Origin: Porodaedalea pini
Lineage: Eukaryota; Basidiomycota; Agaricomycetes; Hymenochaetales; Hymenochaetaceae
Direction: 5' to 3'
DNA length: 64,000 nt
Assembly: GCA_002794775.1 (NCBI GenBank)
Contig: NBAY01000005.1
Location: 434,001-498,000 of the forward strand
Part shown: positions 23,253-36,017 of the stretch, in pieces
How the letters are laid out: the number at the start of each line of letters is the position of its first letter
How positions within the stretch are numbered: the stretch's first letter is position 1
Position numbers and translations under genes: made by a program
The notes under the pieces: generated by a model
Database searches by the model: none
Seen by the model: the letters and a program-made list of their open reading frames with translations, nothing else
What the model was told of the DNA's origin: nothing

Positions 23253-23888
23253 TTAATAGCTATGTAGGTAGCGACAACGTATAGGAGGACGTGTTACACG
23301 TATGTACCATTCAAGAGGAAAAAGAGAAATAATATCCTCTGTTTCAAAGAGATTGTCATAGAGGAAATCATATGGATTAACTTCTTCAAAAAAAAGGGGG
23401 AGGCATGTATACGTTATGTTGTGCATGGCATCATAAGTCAAAATGGAAATGGCTGGCGGGCGGCGAGCGTAAAATGCAAGTTCGGTCTCAAGTGCCTCAG
23501 CAGGCTGAAAAGGTGGGGCCTGGGGGTTGAGAGTAGACGTAATGGCGATTTGTCGGGTCCATTCGGCCGACATAGAAATGAGACGTGCGTGTTCAGAGAG
23601 GGTGGGGGGTGGAGCCTGAGTGGCGACCCCGGGCAATGTGATGATCTTGACAGATGAGGCTGGCGAGGATGTAGCTGTGGATTTCTCGAACACAGCAGGA
23701 GGCGTGGGCGAGGACAATGATAGATGGGCCGCTCTGCGACGTCTGTGGCGACGACGACAGGGCGGGGCGTGGTAAAATGTGATGGGTCGACACAGAGGCA
23801 TTGACAACGAGGATTGGAGAGACAAGACCGCAGAAAGGATGCGGTCGAGTACGCGGTTAAAGCGGATAAGAGTTCTGTGTTGATACAT
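23253..23888 (-). CDS. Hypothetical protein
   Basis: A 211-codon open frame. The N-terminal half is Arg/Ser/Pro-rich. The C-terminal half (residues 80-160: VKIITLPGVATQAPP, SEHARLISMSAEWTRQI, AEALETELAFYARRPPAI) has ordinary protein composition and C-ending codons like its neighbours, which makes translation plausible. No signal peptide, membrane span or known motif is visible. The true end may be altered by an unrecognised intron after ILTYDAM. A competing overlapping frame (23438-23977) is Ser/Pro/Arg/Leu-only and looks like a shadow. Confidence 0.45.
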   Translation of the reverse strand: MYQHRTLIRFNRVLDRILSAVLSLQSSLSMPLCRPITFYHAPPCRRRHRRRRAAHLSLSSPTPPAVFEKSTATSSPASSVKIITLPGVATQAPPPTLSEHARLISMSAEWTRQIAITSTLNPQAPPFQPAEALETELAFYARRPPAISILTYDAMHNITYTCLPLFFEEVNPYDFLYDNLFETEDIISLFPLEWYIRVTRPPIRCRYLHSY

Positions 23889-24126
23889 GGAGGGATCGCT
23901 CGTCGTCGACGGGGCAAGGTCTCAGAGCAACTTTCCCATGATAGGGATGATGGGAGTAAGAGTAAAGTGAGCTCCACCCAAAGAAAGTGAGAAAACGGAA
24001 CTATAATCTACGACCGTATTGTAAAATTTGCATCCGCGTTAGGACTTGAATAAGGGCAAAGGGCAGGCCATCAGGAATTTGAAAATATTTCTATATCACC
24101 TAAAGTACTCCATACAAGCCTTCTTA

Positions 24127-25942
24127 TTACCACATAAACCGCCCAACACCCTCCCGCTCCATGTACAAGAATATATACATAGTTCCCCAATTAATAAGAC
24201 CATACCACCCCGCCTCGAGCCAAACAACCCAATTAGGCATATCCACGATCTGTGCGCGGAGCAGCACATAGGGAATCAAAAAGTATCGAGGCTCCAGGAG
24301 AGGCGTTAGCAGAAGAGTAGGTACGGCAAAAAGTGGCAGAGCCAGGGTTTGAAGGAGTGTTTGGTCTGCGCCTAATAATCTCTTCATTAAGGATTACTGA
24401 GTAGTCAATTTGGGATAAATTCCTTACCGACGCGAATATACCATGCCCACGCGCAAGCTACATATACTGGAGAGAGTAAGTAGGGCACCATGGGATGGTA
24501 ACGGAAAATGCGGCGCCAGACATAGAAGGTAAAATGTCGATTATCTGAGAGCAAGAAGGGGTGGTGTAGACTAGATGTCCATATTTAGCATTCTTGTATT
24601 CACGACTCCACCGGCTTACTTACGTGAAGAAATGTACAGTTATGCCTACAGCTACCATCGCCGCGATGCTAATTGCAAAGCGCCTTGAAGCAATTCAGCA
24701 TATAATAAGGTAGCAAGAAAGCGACTCACGTTTTGGTTCCGAACATACGTGCCTTCACTTTCTTCAATAGACTAAGAGGACCTCCAGGACCACTGACGAG
24801 AGCGGGCCAGCCGAATAAGGTCGCAAAGCCGATGAAATAGTACAGTTGAGGGATATGCAGCGCCGGAATGTGATTAGACTTGTCGCCTGGGTACAAATAT
24901 TAGACTCGAATTTTTCATATTTATTCGGACGATTTGTTTCTGAAGTTCACCTAAAACTATCCCGTCATTCCAATATACGAAGGCAGCGAATATGAGGACA
25001 TCACAAGCATAAGGAAGCGCGCGCGGCACTACTTCCGGAAGAACACAAGGGATACTGGCTAAGATCTTTAGGAAGTCCGCTGAAGGATACAAGTAAGTAA
25101 AACCCTAACGTGCGATGCAGGATTCTGCATACAGGGTTTTGCCGACAAAGCTGGAGGGTCATAAAATGAAACTGTTTTAGATTCAGATTCCGGAGCTACT
25201 CGTTGGTAGCGTAGCACTTTGAGCTGACTGTAAGCGAATGCATACATAACCCATATTATGTTTGTTTGCCTGAACGTGCAGCTCACAAGGCCTAACTAGA
25301 CTTAGTGTTAACAACCTGTGATAGGGTAACAGACAAACAACCCACCACAGCAGCAAGCGTATGCCGTTCTTGAAAGGCTGCAACAACAGAAGAAACCACG
25401 AACGCAAGACTAGGAACGTCCGTATAGTACAGAAACCCGTAGAACCAAGCAATTGGGAAGAGTGAGAGCGTGATAGCGTCAAACGTAGGGGATAGGAGCT
25501 CGCGAGGGGGGCGCACCCGACGTTGGAGGCTTAGCAGGCGCGTAAGTATCAGGGGGAGTGACAATAGAGCAATTAGAGGAGTCAGGCGCAAGATAGGCAA
25601 GGAGCATTTGAAGACGAATAATTTACTGAGCAGGATGCTCAGAATGTACCTGCGCGCAAGGAAACTCGTAAATAAATAAAATTAGTCTAAGGAGAAATAG
25701 TATATTTACAATCCAGGCGGTGTCGTTAGTTTAGGATCCCATTTCGACCATTCTCCCTGACAGTATGCCTGGGCTTGCGGGACATGGAATGGCTCATCCT
25801 ACATAGTAAACATCAATATTATGATACCCATTAAATGCGAAGAAGGGCATACCATATACGGCTCTACCACTATGCTGTTTACTTCCTTGAGGAGAATGAC
25901 ATTCGCCGCACAGAACGCGAAGTAGTAGATTGCATTCGACAT
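24127..25942 (-). CDS. ALG10: Dolichyl-phosphoglucose alpha-1,2-glucosyltransferase ALG10 (DIE2)
   Basis: Nine exons (25853-25942, 25710-25798, 25342-25649, 25133-25291, 24951-25079, 24730-24886, 24624-24683, 24428-24570, 24127-24371) give 459 residues. Family signatures: [14 protein letters not shown] at the luminal N-terminus, [77 protein letters not shown] and [11 protein letters not shown]. The protein is polytopic in the ER membrane. It adds the third and last glucose to the dolichol-linked Glc2Man9GlcNAc2 precursor before oligosaccharyl transfer. The start gives [18 protein letters not shown], a first membrane span; an earlier in-frame extension lacks support. It is divergent from CSN6 with 199 bp between starts. 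Confidence 0.92.
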
Positions 25943-26141
25943 GTCTCCAGCCAAGGAAGGTTGGTGGTCTTCGTTAAGTTTGCAGGCGGAAGACACGTCA
26001 CGGCGCGTCTCCAGCAATGATTTGCGCTTGCTCGTATTTAGACCGACGCGTAACTCAGCTGCGCCCCCGAGTCCGCTGCGAGAATCGCGTAGTCTCATTT
26101 GTCTTGTCTCGAGTCGTTTTCACTGCCGGTATAACTCAAAG
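25943..26141. promoter_or_regulatory. Bidirectional promoter region ALG10/CSN6
   Basis: 199 bp between divergent start codons, containing one ACGCGT at 26046-26051. No TATA box is evident. Assigned by position. Confidence 0.4.
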
Positions 26142-27615
26142 ATGAACAAAATGGATACCGATGAGCTTCCGGTGGTACTGCCATCGTCTACGACATCTAC
26201 GCTCTCCTTATCTCTGTGAGGTACTTTGACGCCTCCAATACCGGCTCGATAGCTAAATCTCTGGTCACGATACTGAACGCGCAGGCACCCTCTCCCGATC
26301 TTAAATATCTCAGAACATTTGACACGAATGAAGCTACAAAAGAACACCAACAATCCCTTTGGTAATATCCGCATTTCCCGAGCCGTGTTCCGATACTCAC
26401 ATAACCACAGTTATTGGAGCATTATTGGGCACACAAAACGGCCGAGAAGTGGAGATCGTCAACACGTTTGAGCTTGCGATGGATGACGACTCCCTAGATA
26501 GAGTTGACCATGGCTTTTTGGTGTCACGCAGGGACCAATGTAAGTGGCTTCCTATTCAGCCTTTGCGTTCTTGACGCAATGCTCATCCGCGCGTACTCAG
26601 ACAAGCAGGTGTTCCCTTCACTAGAACTCATTGGATGGTATACAGTTGCACAAGAGGCGACAGCCCAGCACATTGCGTTGCATGAGCAGGTATGTGTCTT
26701 GGATCGTTGATATAGTAGTGTCTACGCCACATTGACTCTTCACGGTCCAGTTCGTGGAATACACAGGTACCCCTATTCTCCTCCTTCTTCAGCCAGTGGG
26801 CGAGTCAGGACCGGAAGGGAGCCATTCACTCCCACTGAAGGCGTACGAGCCTACAGTGGAAATTCGTGATCGGACAACGCGGAATGTCTTTATAGAGGCT
26901 AGCTTCAGTGTGGAGACAGGAGAGGCAGAGCGAATAGCTGTGGACTGGACTGCGAAGGGCGGAGAGGGCGGGACTAGCTGTGAGTCTATTTCATTGTTTC
27001 TTAATTAGTCTTCAACTAAAACTTTACGAAATCCAGTGGACTCACACTTACAAACGCAACGTGCTGCCGTGAAAATGCTACACGACCGCATACAGCTTTT
27101 GATCCAATACGTTTCTGGAGTTGTAGCAGGTATGTTACTGCATACACGATAACTTATACTAGGCGCTGATTAGACTGCATTAGGGACAACACCAGTGGAT
27201 TACACGGCTCTTCGTTCTTTGTCTGCTCTCATCGCTTCTTTGCCCGCAACTGAACATCCTGGTTTTCGGGAAGAGTTCGATAAGGTTAGTCCGCAGAGTT
27301 AGGCTGTGTATCATCTTATTTTTACCATTTTTTGCGCCAGGAATATGAGGACGTGCAATTGACTGCGTTCCTCTCCGCATTGACCAACTCAGCAAATACT
27401 TTGAACGACGTAAGTTACAAATTATTCCCCGATTGCGTCTCCTGTGTTGATCAGCCTTCATTTGCTCCTAGCTTGTCGACAAACACAACGTGCTCAGCTC
27501 TGGGTCAAATCGTGAAGACAGAATCCCAGGTGGGATGTTGAAGAGGCGTGGTATTGGAGGACGAGGGCCGATGGGCATTGGCATGATGAGCGATTGGGAC
27601 CGCGGCCTCCATTGA
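26142..27615 (+). CDS. CSN6: COP9 signalosome subunit 6 (MPN-domain, non-catalytic)
   Basis: Nine exons (26142-26215, 26285-26361, 26411-26539, 26601-26689, 26751-26979, 27037-27129, 27184-27284, 27341-27409, 27472-27615) give 334 residues. Diagnostic motifs are HPLPILNISEHLTRM, VIGALLGTQNGREVEI, NTFEL and FPSLELIGWYT. The JAMM zinc signature (HxH...D) of CSN5 is absent, as expected for CSN6, which scaffolds CSN5. A C-terminal S6CD helical part follows (KMLHDRIQLLIQYV, LTAFLSALTNSANTLND). The complex removes Nedd8 from cullins and controls SCF ligases and fungal development. The tail after LVDKHNVL is Gly/Arg/Met-rich. A second in-frame ATG at 26151 could also serve. Confidence 0.92.
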
Positions 27616-27825
27616 GATGTGTACAAGTAGATACATGCGTTGTTGTACATCATACACTGACCAGAGATGTCTTTGTCAAAAGGCTTGGTGATTTGTATCC
27701 GTCGCGCTCCGTGTCGAACATGTCGACGTAATAGGAGCTGACTCTGCGAACCTCTTCCGAAGCCTTCATCCCCGCTATTCCCACCGGTTCGCGTCTCTTG
27801 ACCTCCAACCACCACGACAGCGACA

Positions 27826-28685
27826 ATGAGCAAACCCGAAGTGCTCACATTCTCAGCCATAACGGGCCTGCTCGACCCGAAGGGTGCCTATGTTGTCGCG
27901 TATGCCTGGCTTTTCGGCATGTGTAAGTGTCGCACCTTGGTTGCTTGTACATAAATGCTGACGTGCCCGCTGGCATGTTAGCTCTGTGGGTGACGTTCTT
28001 TGGAGGTAGGTCGAGACAAAAATGCGAAAAGAGATATATGATAATGCTAACGATTGTACAGGTGTCATTGCGTACAGATCTCTGCGTCCGTCAAGAATGT
28101 CTCAACTACTCATACCCAATAAACTAATCTGGCCCTTCGAATGATACAACAGCTAGGCAACAATTTGGCGCTCTCCAGCATCGTACCTTCCCCGTGTACT
28201 TCAAGCTCAGCATCGCGCTCTCGTCCGGCCTGCTCGGCCTCTGGACGTGGGCCCACCCCACCGTGCTCGCGCAACCCATGTATTTCCGTGCCGTCGACGT
28301 CGTACAGGCATACACGCTCCTGAGCGTCGTGCTCCTGCAGTGTGCGAACCATTTGGTCATCGGGCCGTATACGAGCAAGTGCGTGCATCCTCGCTTTAAT
28401 TTTCATATAATTCTCTCAGAACAGCCTTGCCATACCCTACCCTGTTTTGTCAGTAAGACGGATAATCACTAATTTATGTATGACAGCATTATGTTCCAAA
28501 GGCACAAGCTCGAGAAGGTTGAGGGGAAAGCATACAGTGATGAGGGCGTCTCGGCGGAGATGAAGACGTTGAACAAACGATTTGCGCAGATCCACGGACT
28601 CTCTTCGATGTTCAACTTGGACGCGCTCATCGCGCTCATTTTCCACGGCTTGTGGATTGGCCGTTATGGTCTGGGAAAGTTGTAA
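27826..28685 (+). CDS. TMEM205-like (DUF4149) integral membrane protein
   Basis: Exons 27826-27922, 27982-28005, 28062-28085, 28153-28378 and 28487-28685, two of them only 24 nt, give 189 residues. The sequence shows AYAWLFGMSLWVTFFGG, then LPRQQFGALQHRTFPVYF, the hallmark 'ALPRQxFGxLQxxLFPxYF' of the TMEM205 family. About four membrane segments follow, including LSSGLLGLWTWAHP and a loop ending KRFAQIHGLSSMFNL. Human TMEM205 has been linked to vesicle trafficking and drug resistance; the fungal role is not known. The tiny exons are supported by exact phase and by conserved residues bridging them. Confidence 0.85.
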
Positions 28686-28924
28686 AGTGCAGCGTTCGGA
28701 TTACACTCTGCCGTGGTGTTCGAGCCTTGGCTACCAAGAGCTTTATTATGTTGGAATATTAGTCCATCGTTTGATGTTGTCTCGCGCCCTTATTCTTGAA
28801 TGACAGCTCTCAATAAACGCTTTGTGCATCGGTCTCGGACAGGCAAAAGAGAGAGGCCTTTTAATGATAGTAAAGTAGCAAAAAAAAATGCAGAGTAATG
28901 ACACAAGATCGTACACGCACAGAC

Positions 28925-29874
28925 TCACGCTCCGACAGGATTGATGTCGGGCACCCAGCCCTCCCGCAGATTCCGCTCGAGCCTCTGAATCTCTTCCGCG
29001 CTTGTCGCGGCCGCAATGGCAGCACGTGTGCGCGCTGCCTCCTCCTTCGTCATGAGACGTCCTGCTTTGAATTGCGTAGACACAGCTTTTGGTTCGTCTG
29101 CGTGAACAGGCGCTTTTGGAGCGTTTGTCGATACCGTCGTAGAAAGTGTTGTAGCAAGTGCGGTTAAGAGGCCATCCGGGGTCACAAACAACGATTGTGC
29201 TGACTGCCGTTCCTGATTAAATTGTATCACACGACTGAAATCAGGAAAAACAGCTTCTCGCAAGTACAACAGGAAACACAGACCTTATCTCTAATTCTCT
29301 GGAAATCAAGTACTCTGAGTGACGGTATTCTAAATATGATCCATTCTCGATACCACTTTTTCTCCTTAACGGGGTTGCCCAGGAGCGAAAGGTACTTGAG
29401 CGACCTGAGCTCCCTGAGCGGCTCGAGATCGCCAAGCTCGGACACGTTGTTATTAGTGAGAATGAGCGAGGTGAGATTGGGTAGGGAGAGGTGGAGACCG
29501 GGAGATACGGAGGATATTCGGTTATTTGCAAGCAGGAGGGTGCGCAGACGGCGGAGAAGAGGGAAGTTCGCGAGCGCGACGATGGAATTGTCCGTGAAGT
29601 CGATTGCGTCGTGTTGGTCCTGCAATCAAGCGTAAAATCCGGCGCTTAAAAGCGCGCATTGCTCGACGATGAAACGCACCTTGGTAACACCAAGATTTTC
29701 GATTGCAGGTATTTTGTGACCTATGCGAATGAAGGAGCGAGAATGGTTGAGATGGGCTGTAATGGATATATTGGGCTGTTTGAAAAAGGACGCACCACGT
29801 AGATCGAGCTGCCGCTCCTTGATCGGATTCAAGGATGATGGAGACTGGCTAATAAGCTCTGGAGTGAGCTTCAT
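28925..29874 (-). CDS. LEA1: U2 snRNP component A' (leucine-rich-repeat protein)
   Basis: Exons 29796-29874, 29680-29720, 29284-29619 and 28925-29212 give 247 residues. The start MKLTPELISQSP, then KERQLDLRGHKIPAIENLG, is the classic U2A' N-terminus. Leucine-rich repeats follow (DFTDNSI, LRTLLLANNRI, LTSLILTNNNV, LKYLSLLGNPV) and the LRR cap KKWYREWIIFRIPSLRVLDF. The C-terminal region carries AGRLMTKEEAARTRAAI, a conserved helical tail. The protein binds U2B'' and stem-loop IV of U2 snRNA in the spliceosome. It is divergent from SAC1 with 176 bp between the starts. Confidence 0.92.
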
Positions 29875-30050
29875 CGTGGACCACAGCGACCGACGAAGGT
29901 TTGAAGTCGAGCGGCAAGTGCTGGGCATTGTGCAGGCAGTTTATCTCTTGCGTCACGTGATGACCCGCGCGTTTACTCGCCGAGGCTCAGCTCTGCACCT
30001 CACTGTGCGTCGTTTCTTACACACTCCTTCTCGAGCTAGAAATCAAAGAA
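29875..30050. promoter_or_regulatory. Bidirectional promoter region LEA1/SAC1
   Basis: 176 bp between divergent start codons; no TATA box seen. Assigned by position only. Confidence 0.4.
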
Positions 30051-32859
30051 ATGGCGCCTAATCCCGCATATAAACGGTTTAATCTGTAAGGAGCTTACTA
30101 TGGGTCCGTATAACATGTTGATGGGTCACCCAGGTACACTACACGCGAAACCTACACGTTCGTTCCAGCAGATGGTGGAGACCGCAGTCTTACAGTGAAC
30201 AGGACGTCTGGAGAGATACAAGTCGTCTGTGAGTCTCATCTATATGTCCTTAGATGTATTTCTCATTTTTTTTCATGCTAGCCAAATTTCAGGCTGCTGC
30301 AAATAATGACAACCTTAAGAGCTCCAACGTCTTTGGAATAATTGGAATAATTTCGTTAGCTATCAGTGAGTCTGACTACCACATTACCATAACATCCTAC
30401 CATCTGACTGTCCCTAGCTGACTATATTGTCATAATGACTGGTCTCGAATTCAAGGGCGAGTTGCTCGGCCATGAAGTCTTTCGTGCCATCAACTTTGAC
30501 ATGTTGCCCATGAACCCGGACGTCGATCCTGAGCTATATCCTGCCGAAAATTACCTGATGGGACTTCTAAAGAAACATCTCGAAGGAGGGTTATTCTGGT
30601 TCAGCTACACGTGGGATTTGACTCGCCGCCTGCAGGCGCAATGGAATGAAAATAGTGATGGCAAGTCGCTATGGGAGGTCGTGCGTACTCAATTGAAGGA
30701 ATATTCTACTACCAAATCTAACATTTAAGCGTGAAGGCTGATGACAGATTCTTCTGGAATAAGTGAGATGAGCGTGTCGCGTCATTGAGCTGCTACTGAA
30801 TATTTGCCAGATTCTTGCAATCACGTCTTATAGACATTGCAGTCGCAGACCCAGAGCAAAAGGTGCGTGAGCAATACTGCACTCAGTGCCAAATTTCGCT
30901 AATTCTACACATATAGATCGGCCCTTTCATTCTCCCCCTTCTCTTTGGCAGTTAGGCGTCTTGTCTTTATTCCGCTTTGGGCTGGAATTCAAGTTTCACT
31001 TCATAGCTTTCGATATCCGACCGACAACGCTGAATGGCTATTCGATGCGTCTCTGCCTCATCAGCCGGCGCTCGCGGTACTGCGCAGGAACGCGTTACTT
31101 CCGGCGTGGTATGGATCGTGATGGACGCGTTGCGAACTTCAACGAGACTGAGCAGATTCTGCTTGTCGACAAGGCTGGAAAGGCGACCGGCGAACTTGGA
31201 GCGCGACTCAGTTTTGTTCAGGTCCGAGGAAGTGTCCCGCTTTACTGGGCAGAAATCAATAATCTGCGATATAAGCCTGAACTGCAGATCATGGAGCTGC
31301 CGGATATGGTGAATAATGTCATTTGCTTTCGTTTCGTACTTGCGATACTGAATCAGAACAGCAAGATGCTATGCGCGCCCACTTGCAGGAACTTGTCAAC
31401 ATCTACGGTGACTCAGACTTAGTCAGTCTAGTCAACCACAAGGGCCATGAGCAGCCATTAAAGGAGGCTTTCGAGAAATATATCCAGAAGGTACGATGTG
31501 TGTCATTCTTCCTTTCCGCACAAATTTCAGACGAAGTATTTTCTAGCTTAACTTACCAAAAGTGAGGTATGAATATTTCGACTTCCATACCGAATGCAGC
31601 AAAATGCGGTGGAACCGAATCAGCCTTCTGATTGAAAGGATCGAAGAAAATTTGCTTCGGAACGGGTTGGTTTGGGCCTTCATTGTTGAGAAGGATGGGT
31701 TCTGACATTACATTTACAGTTATTTCTACGAAGATGCTGAGCAGCCGCATGCAGTTAAGCTGCAGCTTGGCGTTGTCCGGACGAACTGTATGGACAATCT
31801 CGATCGGACGAATGTAGCGCAATCCGCCATCGCAAAATGGATGCTCAACCGTCAGCTGCGCGATATTGGTATCTTCCAAGAGCATGAAAGCGTTGACATG
31901 CATGAAGATTTCATGCACTACTTCCGAAACAGTTCGTTACTTCCCGTACAAGTAGTGCAATTAAACGGTGGCTTAAACTACCATTTTCCAGTGTGGGCAG
32001 ATCATGCCGATTTGATCTCGAAGGCGTACAGTGGCACGGGTGCGCTGAAAACGGATTACACACGGACCGGGAAACGTACCAAGATAGGCCTCATCGAAGA
32101 CGGCATGAACTCCGTTATGCGTTATCTAAAGAACAATTTCTTCGATGGTCCGAGACAGGTCAGTAAATGCATCGATCATCTGCCTCGAAGATCTGACAGT
32201 TTTGTGCCGCAATTCCTTTCCCTTTTTTTCATCATCCATCGGATGCTCGGCTCGTCCACCTACAGGACGGTTTTGATCTCGTCACGGGAAACTGGACGCC
32301 CCGACGAGGTGCGGTAGCGCCGGGTATGTTATGGCTGGACACCCGGCCGTTGCTCATTCGATCAGTGCGTATTTCTTCCCGCTCTCCCCCTGCGTGGCGG
32401 TGCCACCAAGACCTACGCTTATGCCTTGTCCTGCTGTAACTTTGCCCAGATGCCGCCGCTCGTATCACTCGCGCTGTTCATGATCTGTGCAGGGCTGACG
32501 CTTCCACGTACATCGGGTGCGTTTCCTCTTATTCTCGGACTTGATTTCTGACTAACTAATATAACCTCCTTCCGCCGCCAGACTACTCGCTATCTTATTG
32601 GTTCGCACTCTGGATATCGTTGCTCGTGCTTGCGCTCGGGTTCGTCGCGGCGCACGGCGTCGCATACGTTTCCTGGCCGCGGCTGAATCCGCTGACGGAC
32701 CTAATCGATTATAACGGCCCCGGGCACAAGGGCGTTCGGCGTGGCCGTGGGCTGGGCTTCGTGGCCGCTGCTGGCCTGCGGCAGGCGCAGTCGACGAAGA
32801 AGCGCGCGTCTGTGCAGGAGATCGAGATGGGGACGTTTGCGAAGAAGAGGGTGGATTAG
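30051..32859 (+). CDS. SAC1: Phosphoinositide 4-phosphatase SAC1
   Basis: Fifteen exons (30051-30085, 30134-30228, 30282-30365, 30418-30680, 30737-30762, 30811-30862, 30917-30950, 31007-31308, 31362-31490, 31547-31665, 31720-31931, 31992-32158, 32266-32364, 32450-32516, 32582-32859) join to 653 residues. Sac-domain motifs: YIVIMTGLEF, FWFSYTWDLTRRLQ, RRSRYCAGTRYFRRG, VRGSVPLYWAEINNLRYKP, LVNHKGHEQPLKEAF, and the catalytic P-loop CMDNLDRTN (Cys about residue 403) of the CX5R(T/S) type. Two C-terminal membrane spans (LVSLALFMICAGLTL and WFALWISLLVLALGFV) anchor it in ER/Golgi membranes. It removes the 4-phosphate of PI4P. Exons of 26 and 34 nt are present; phase is consistent throughout. Confidence 0.92.
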
Positions 32860-34067
32860 GAGGGATGATAGGAGGATTGGAACTGGATGCTGTTTGGTTA
32901 CTGTTTTTTTTTTTTTAAGGCCTTTCAATGCATTTAACTGGATCGGAGAGGTGTGAGTGAAAATTCACGACAAGCAACAAGGCTGGTCAATGGAGTCAAC
33001 TCAGTTGAATGGCCTTTCCAGTTTCAGCTACTACAAAAGCACGACCGGTAATGATTAGCGTTCAAACGTGAAGGAAGATATTAGTACTAGTGCGCGCGGA
33101 AGCAATTTCTCGAACAATAATAGTTCTACGGTTCGCTGCGCGCAATCATTCGTCGAATTCAGACAAGACGAACACGTTAGGATAATAATCGAGGAACGCG
33201 CCCTTCCTCGTGGCATCGAATAGACGCTCCAAGTAGACGGAAGTACTACTGCGCAGCACCGAATGTCCGTGTCAGGGCGTCTCGCTGGCTGTCCAATGTC
33301 AAGTCTTCCCGCAAATTCGCCTGCGCGCGCTAGGCGCTGGGAGTTCTTCGGGCGGACGCATCGGTCATTTCATAGCTCAGGAGGTCTTCTCCTGCGCTGC
33401 TGGCTTGTGATTGCATGGTTCCTCGCGCGCCCGTGGGTGCGGACGACGGGGATGGAGAAACGGAGTAATTTAGGGAGTAATTTACTTAGGAGGCTTCCGT
33501 CGGAGCGTTCTGCGAGCGAATGATTTGAGCTCGCTATAGGTCCCGAGAGGCAAGCAGATGACCGGAGACTGCAGCGGAGCACTGGAGCATGCTTTCTGCA
33601 GATTTTGAATTAAAAAAATTTTCAAAGAAAGCGAGAGAGGTTCGTTCGTCCTGTCTTGTAACAGCCTCGACTTGCTTTGAAAGTGGGTTGCAAGAGACGC
33701 TCAGAACTTCAATTTAGCGCTCTTGACATTGGATAAAGTACAGGAAAAGGTTGAGTGACGAGTGATACTCGAGGTAAAGTAACAGCGACAAACTGAATTG
33801 ATTTGAGTGGTCGATCGGAACCTCGGAGGCAGCCGGAGAGCACGCGAGGCGGCGGGATTGCATTTATCCTGTGATTGGTATTGTTTGGTCGAGTCTCAAA
33901 AGAATCGCGCCCACAAATCCGGTCCGCGCAAATATCTACCTGGTCCTCTCTTCCTCCCTCCACTGCCTTCGAGTCCGTCTTCAACGACACCCCGACGCTC
34001 GCAAGCATCCCCCTCTGTCTTTCGCTGCCGGCTTTCAGTGCTCGTCTCCGTCAATTTGAACTCGTTG
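32860..34067. other. Intergenic, leader of the SRPK kinase gene
   Basis: No gene recognised. The last 150 bp (33920-34067) are pyrimidine-rich and likely hold the 5' UTR of the kinase gene. Confidence 0.5.
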
Positions 34068-36017
34068 ATGGCTCCCACCGATCCTCAGTCTCAGCAACAG
34101 CAGTGCGCAAAGTACCAATACGTAGTCACCTCTGCAGGTCCAAAGATCGTCCCCGTGCCCTCCGATGTCGAGAACAGGGAAGAGGAATCTGCAGCTGACT
34201 ACAACTCGGGGGGATACCTCGCCGTCAAGGTGAAGGACACCTTCAAGGACGGCCGCTATGTTGTGCAGCGGAAACTCGGGTGCGTGGCATTATGACTCTA
34301 CTTGCTCTGTATTGGGATTAACATGGCCTTGCCCGCAGCTGGGGTCATTTCTCGACCGTCTGGCTTATCAAGGATATCGAGTACGCCACATGTGTCTGCT
34401 GGCGCTGTCGTGTTGCTGACATCTTTCGATCAGATTGAACAGACATTCCGCGCTTAAGATCGTCAAGTCGGCGGGTAGGTACGCCGAGACCGCCCGGGAT
34501 GAGATCAAGCTTCTGCGCAAGGTTATGGCTGCCAACCCGCAGCACCCAGGCCGTGACTTCGTCGTCTCTTTCCTCGACTCGTTCCAGCATCAGGGCCCGG
34601 AGGAGCAGCACGTCTGCATCGTCTTCGAGCCGCTCGGCGAGAACCTGCTCGCGCTTATCGAGCGCAACAAGGCAAAGGGCGTCCCCCGCTCTTTGGTCAA
34701 GACTATCTCCAGGCAGATTCTGCTTGGTCTTCAGTACCTCCATGACGAATGCGACCTCGTGCACACCGATATTAAGCCCGAGAACATCAGTAAGTAACGT
34801 CGCTTCTTAAAATATCGATCGACCATGCATGACTAACTTGCTTCGTTCGTTTCGTAGTGATATCGATCCCAGATGTCGAAGCTCTCATCCTCGCCGAACT
34901 TTCGGCCTCTCCTTCGCCAACAAGTCGCCGTGTCGGCGTGCCGCCCGGAAAATCGCGGGCAGCAACCGTTCTGATTCCCAAGAAGGCTCGAGATCGTCAT
35001 GTCCAAATTTTCGATTCCCAACCCCTTCCAAGTCCTACTTCTGGCAGCTCGAGCAGGTCTAGCAGCCCAGGGAGCCGTGGTGGTCTGCGCATGTCGCAAA
35101 TCATGAGCCCTATCAGTGCGAATGGTGGTGCAGCAGCAGATGGAAAGGGTCTTGTCGGCTCGGCACCACGCTCCGGTATCGAGTCTATCTCTACGTCGGT
35201 CACAAGCTCTATAGCTTCAGCTTCACTTGTGTCGTCTACTCCGCCAACGTCACTGGGAAGCTTGATGTCTAAACCGGACTCGCCTCCCGATGCGGACGGC
35301 AAGGAGAAAGTTGTTCCCTCCAATTTACTGATCACCCCCAAAGAGACGCCTATTGCAAAGCAGAATACTGGACCTTCTCTACTTGCACAGACTGCACCTG
35401 CGAACCTCAACGGACATGCTCCGGCGAATTCGGAAGCGACCACGCGGTGTCCGACCCCGCCTCCCGCCTACTCTGAGCCCCCGATTCAGATCAAGATCGC
35501 AGACCTTGGAAATGCCACACCCTCTCGCGTACACTACACTGAGGACATACAGACACGGCAATACCGCTCACCCGAGGCGATCCTGGGGCGTTCGGATTGG
35601 GATCACACTGCTGACATATGGAGCGCGGCGTGTGTGATCTTCGAGTTGCTGACAGCGGAGTACCTGTTCGACCCGCAGTCACAGGGAGCTCTTTTCAGCA
35701 AGGATGACGACCACATGGCGCAGATCATTGAGCTGCTCGGCGACTTCGCGCTCGACGCGAAGATGGGCGGGAAGTATAGCCGCGAGATTTTCGACTCGCA
35801 GGGCGCGCTGCGGTACATCAAGACGCTCAAGCCATGGCCGCTGAAGCGGGTGATGAAGGAGAAGTACCTCTTCACGGAACGCGATGCCGTCAGCCTTTGC
35901 GATTTCCTTGAGCCGATGCTGCGTGTGGACTTCCGCGCACGGGCGCGTGCGGGCGACATGATCGATCACCCATGGCTCGACTCTGTGGACGAGGTGCAGG
36001 ATGGCGATTGCCTATGA
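34068..36017 (+). CDS. SR-protein kinase (SRPK/Sky1/Dsk1 family)
   Basis: Exons 34068-34279, 34339-34380, 34434-34789 and 34858-36017 give 589 residues. Kinase motifs in order: GRYVVQRKLGWGHFSTVWL (Gly loop), ALKIVKS (VAIK lysine), catalytic HTDIKPENI, then after a spacer of about 210 residues DLGNA in place of DFG, QTRQYRSPEAI and DIWSAACVIFELLT. HTDIKPEN, DLGNA and the split kinase domain with a disordered spacer between the lobes are diagnostic of SRPKs. These enzymes phosphorylate RS-rich splicing and mRNA-export factors; the spacer controls cytoplasm/nucleus location in animals. Here the spacer is Ser/Pro/Thr-rich. The C-terminal lobe ends with DFRARARAGDMIDHPWL. Substrates are not inferable. 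Confidence 0.9.

Noticed and set aside
23438..23977. 179-codon minus-strand frame
   Set aside because: Overlaps the better 211-codon frame and is almost entirely Ser/Pro/Leu/Arg.
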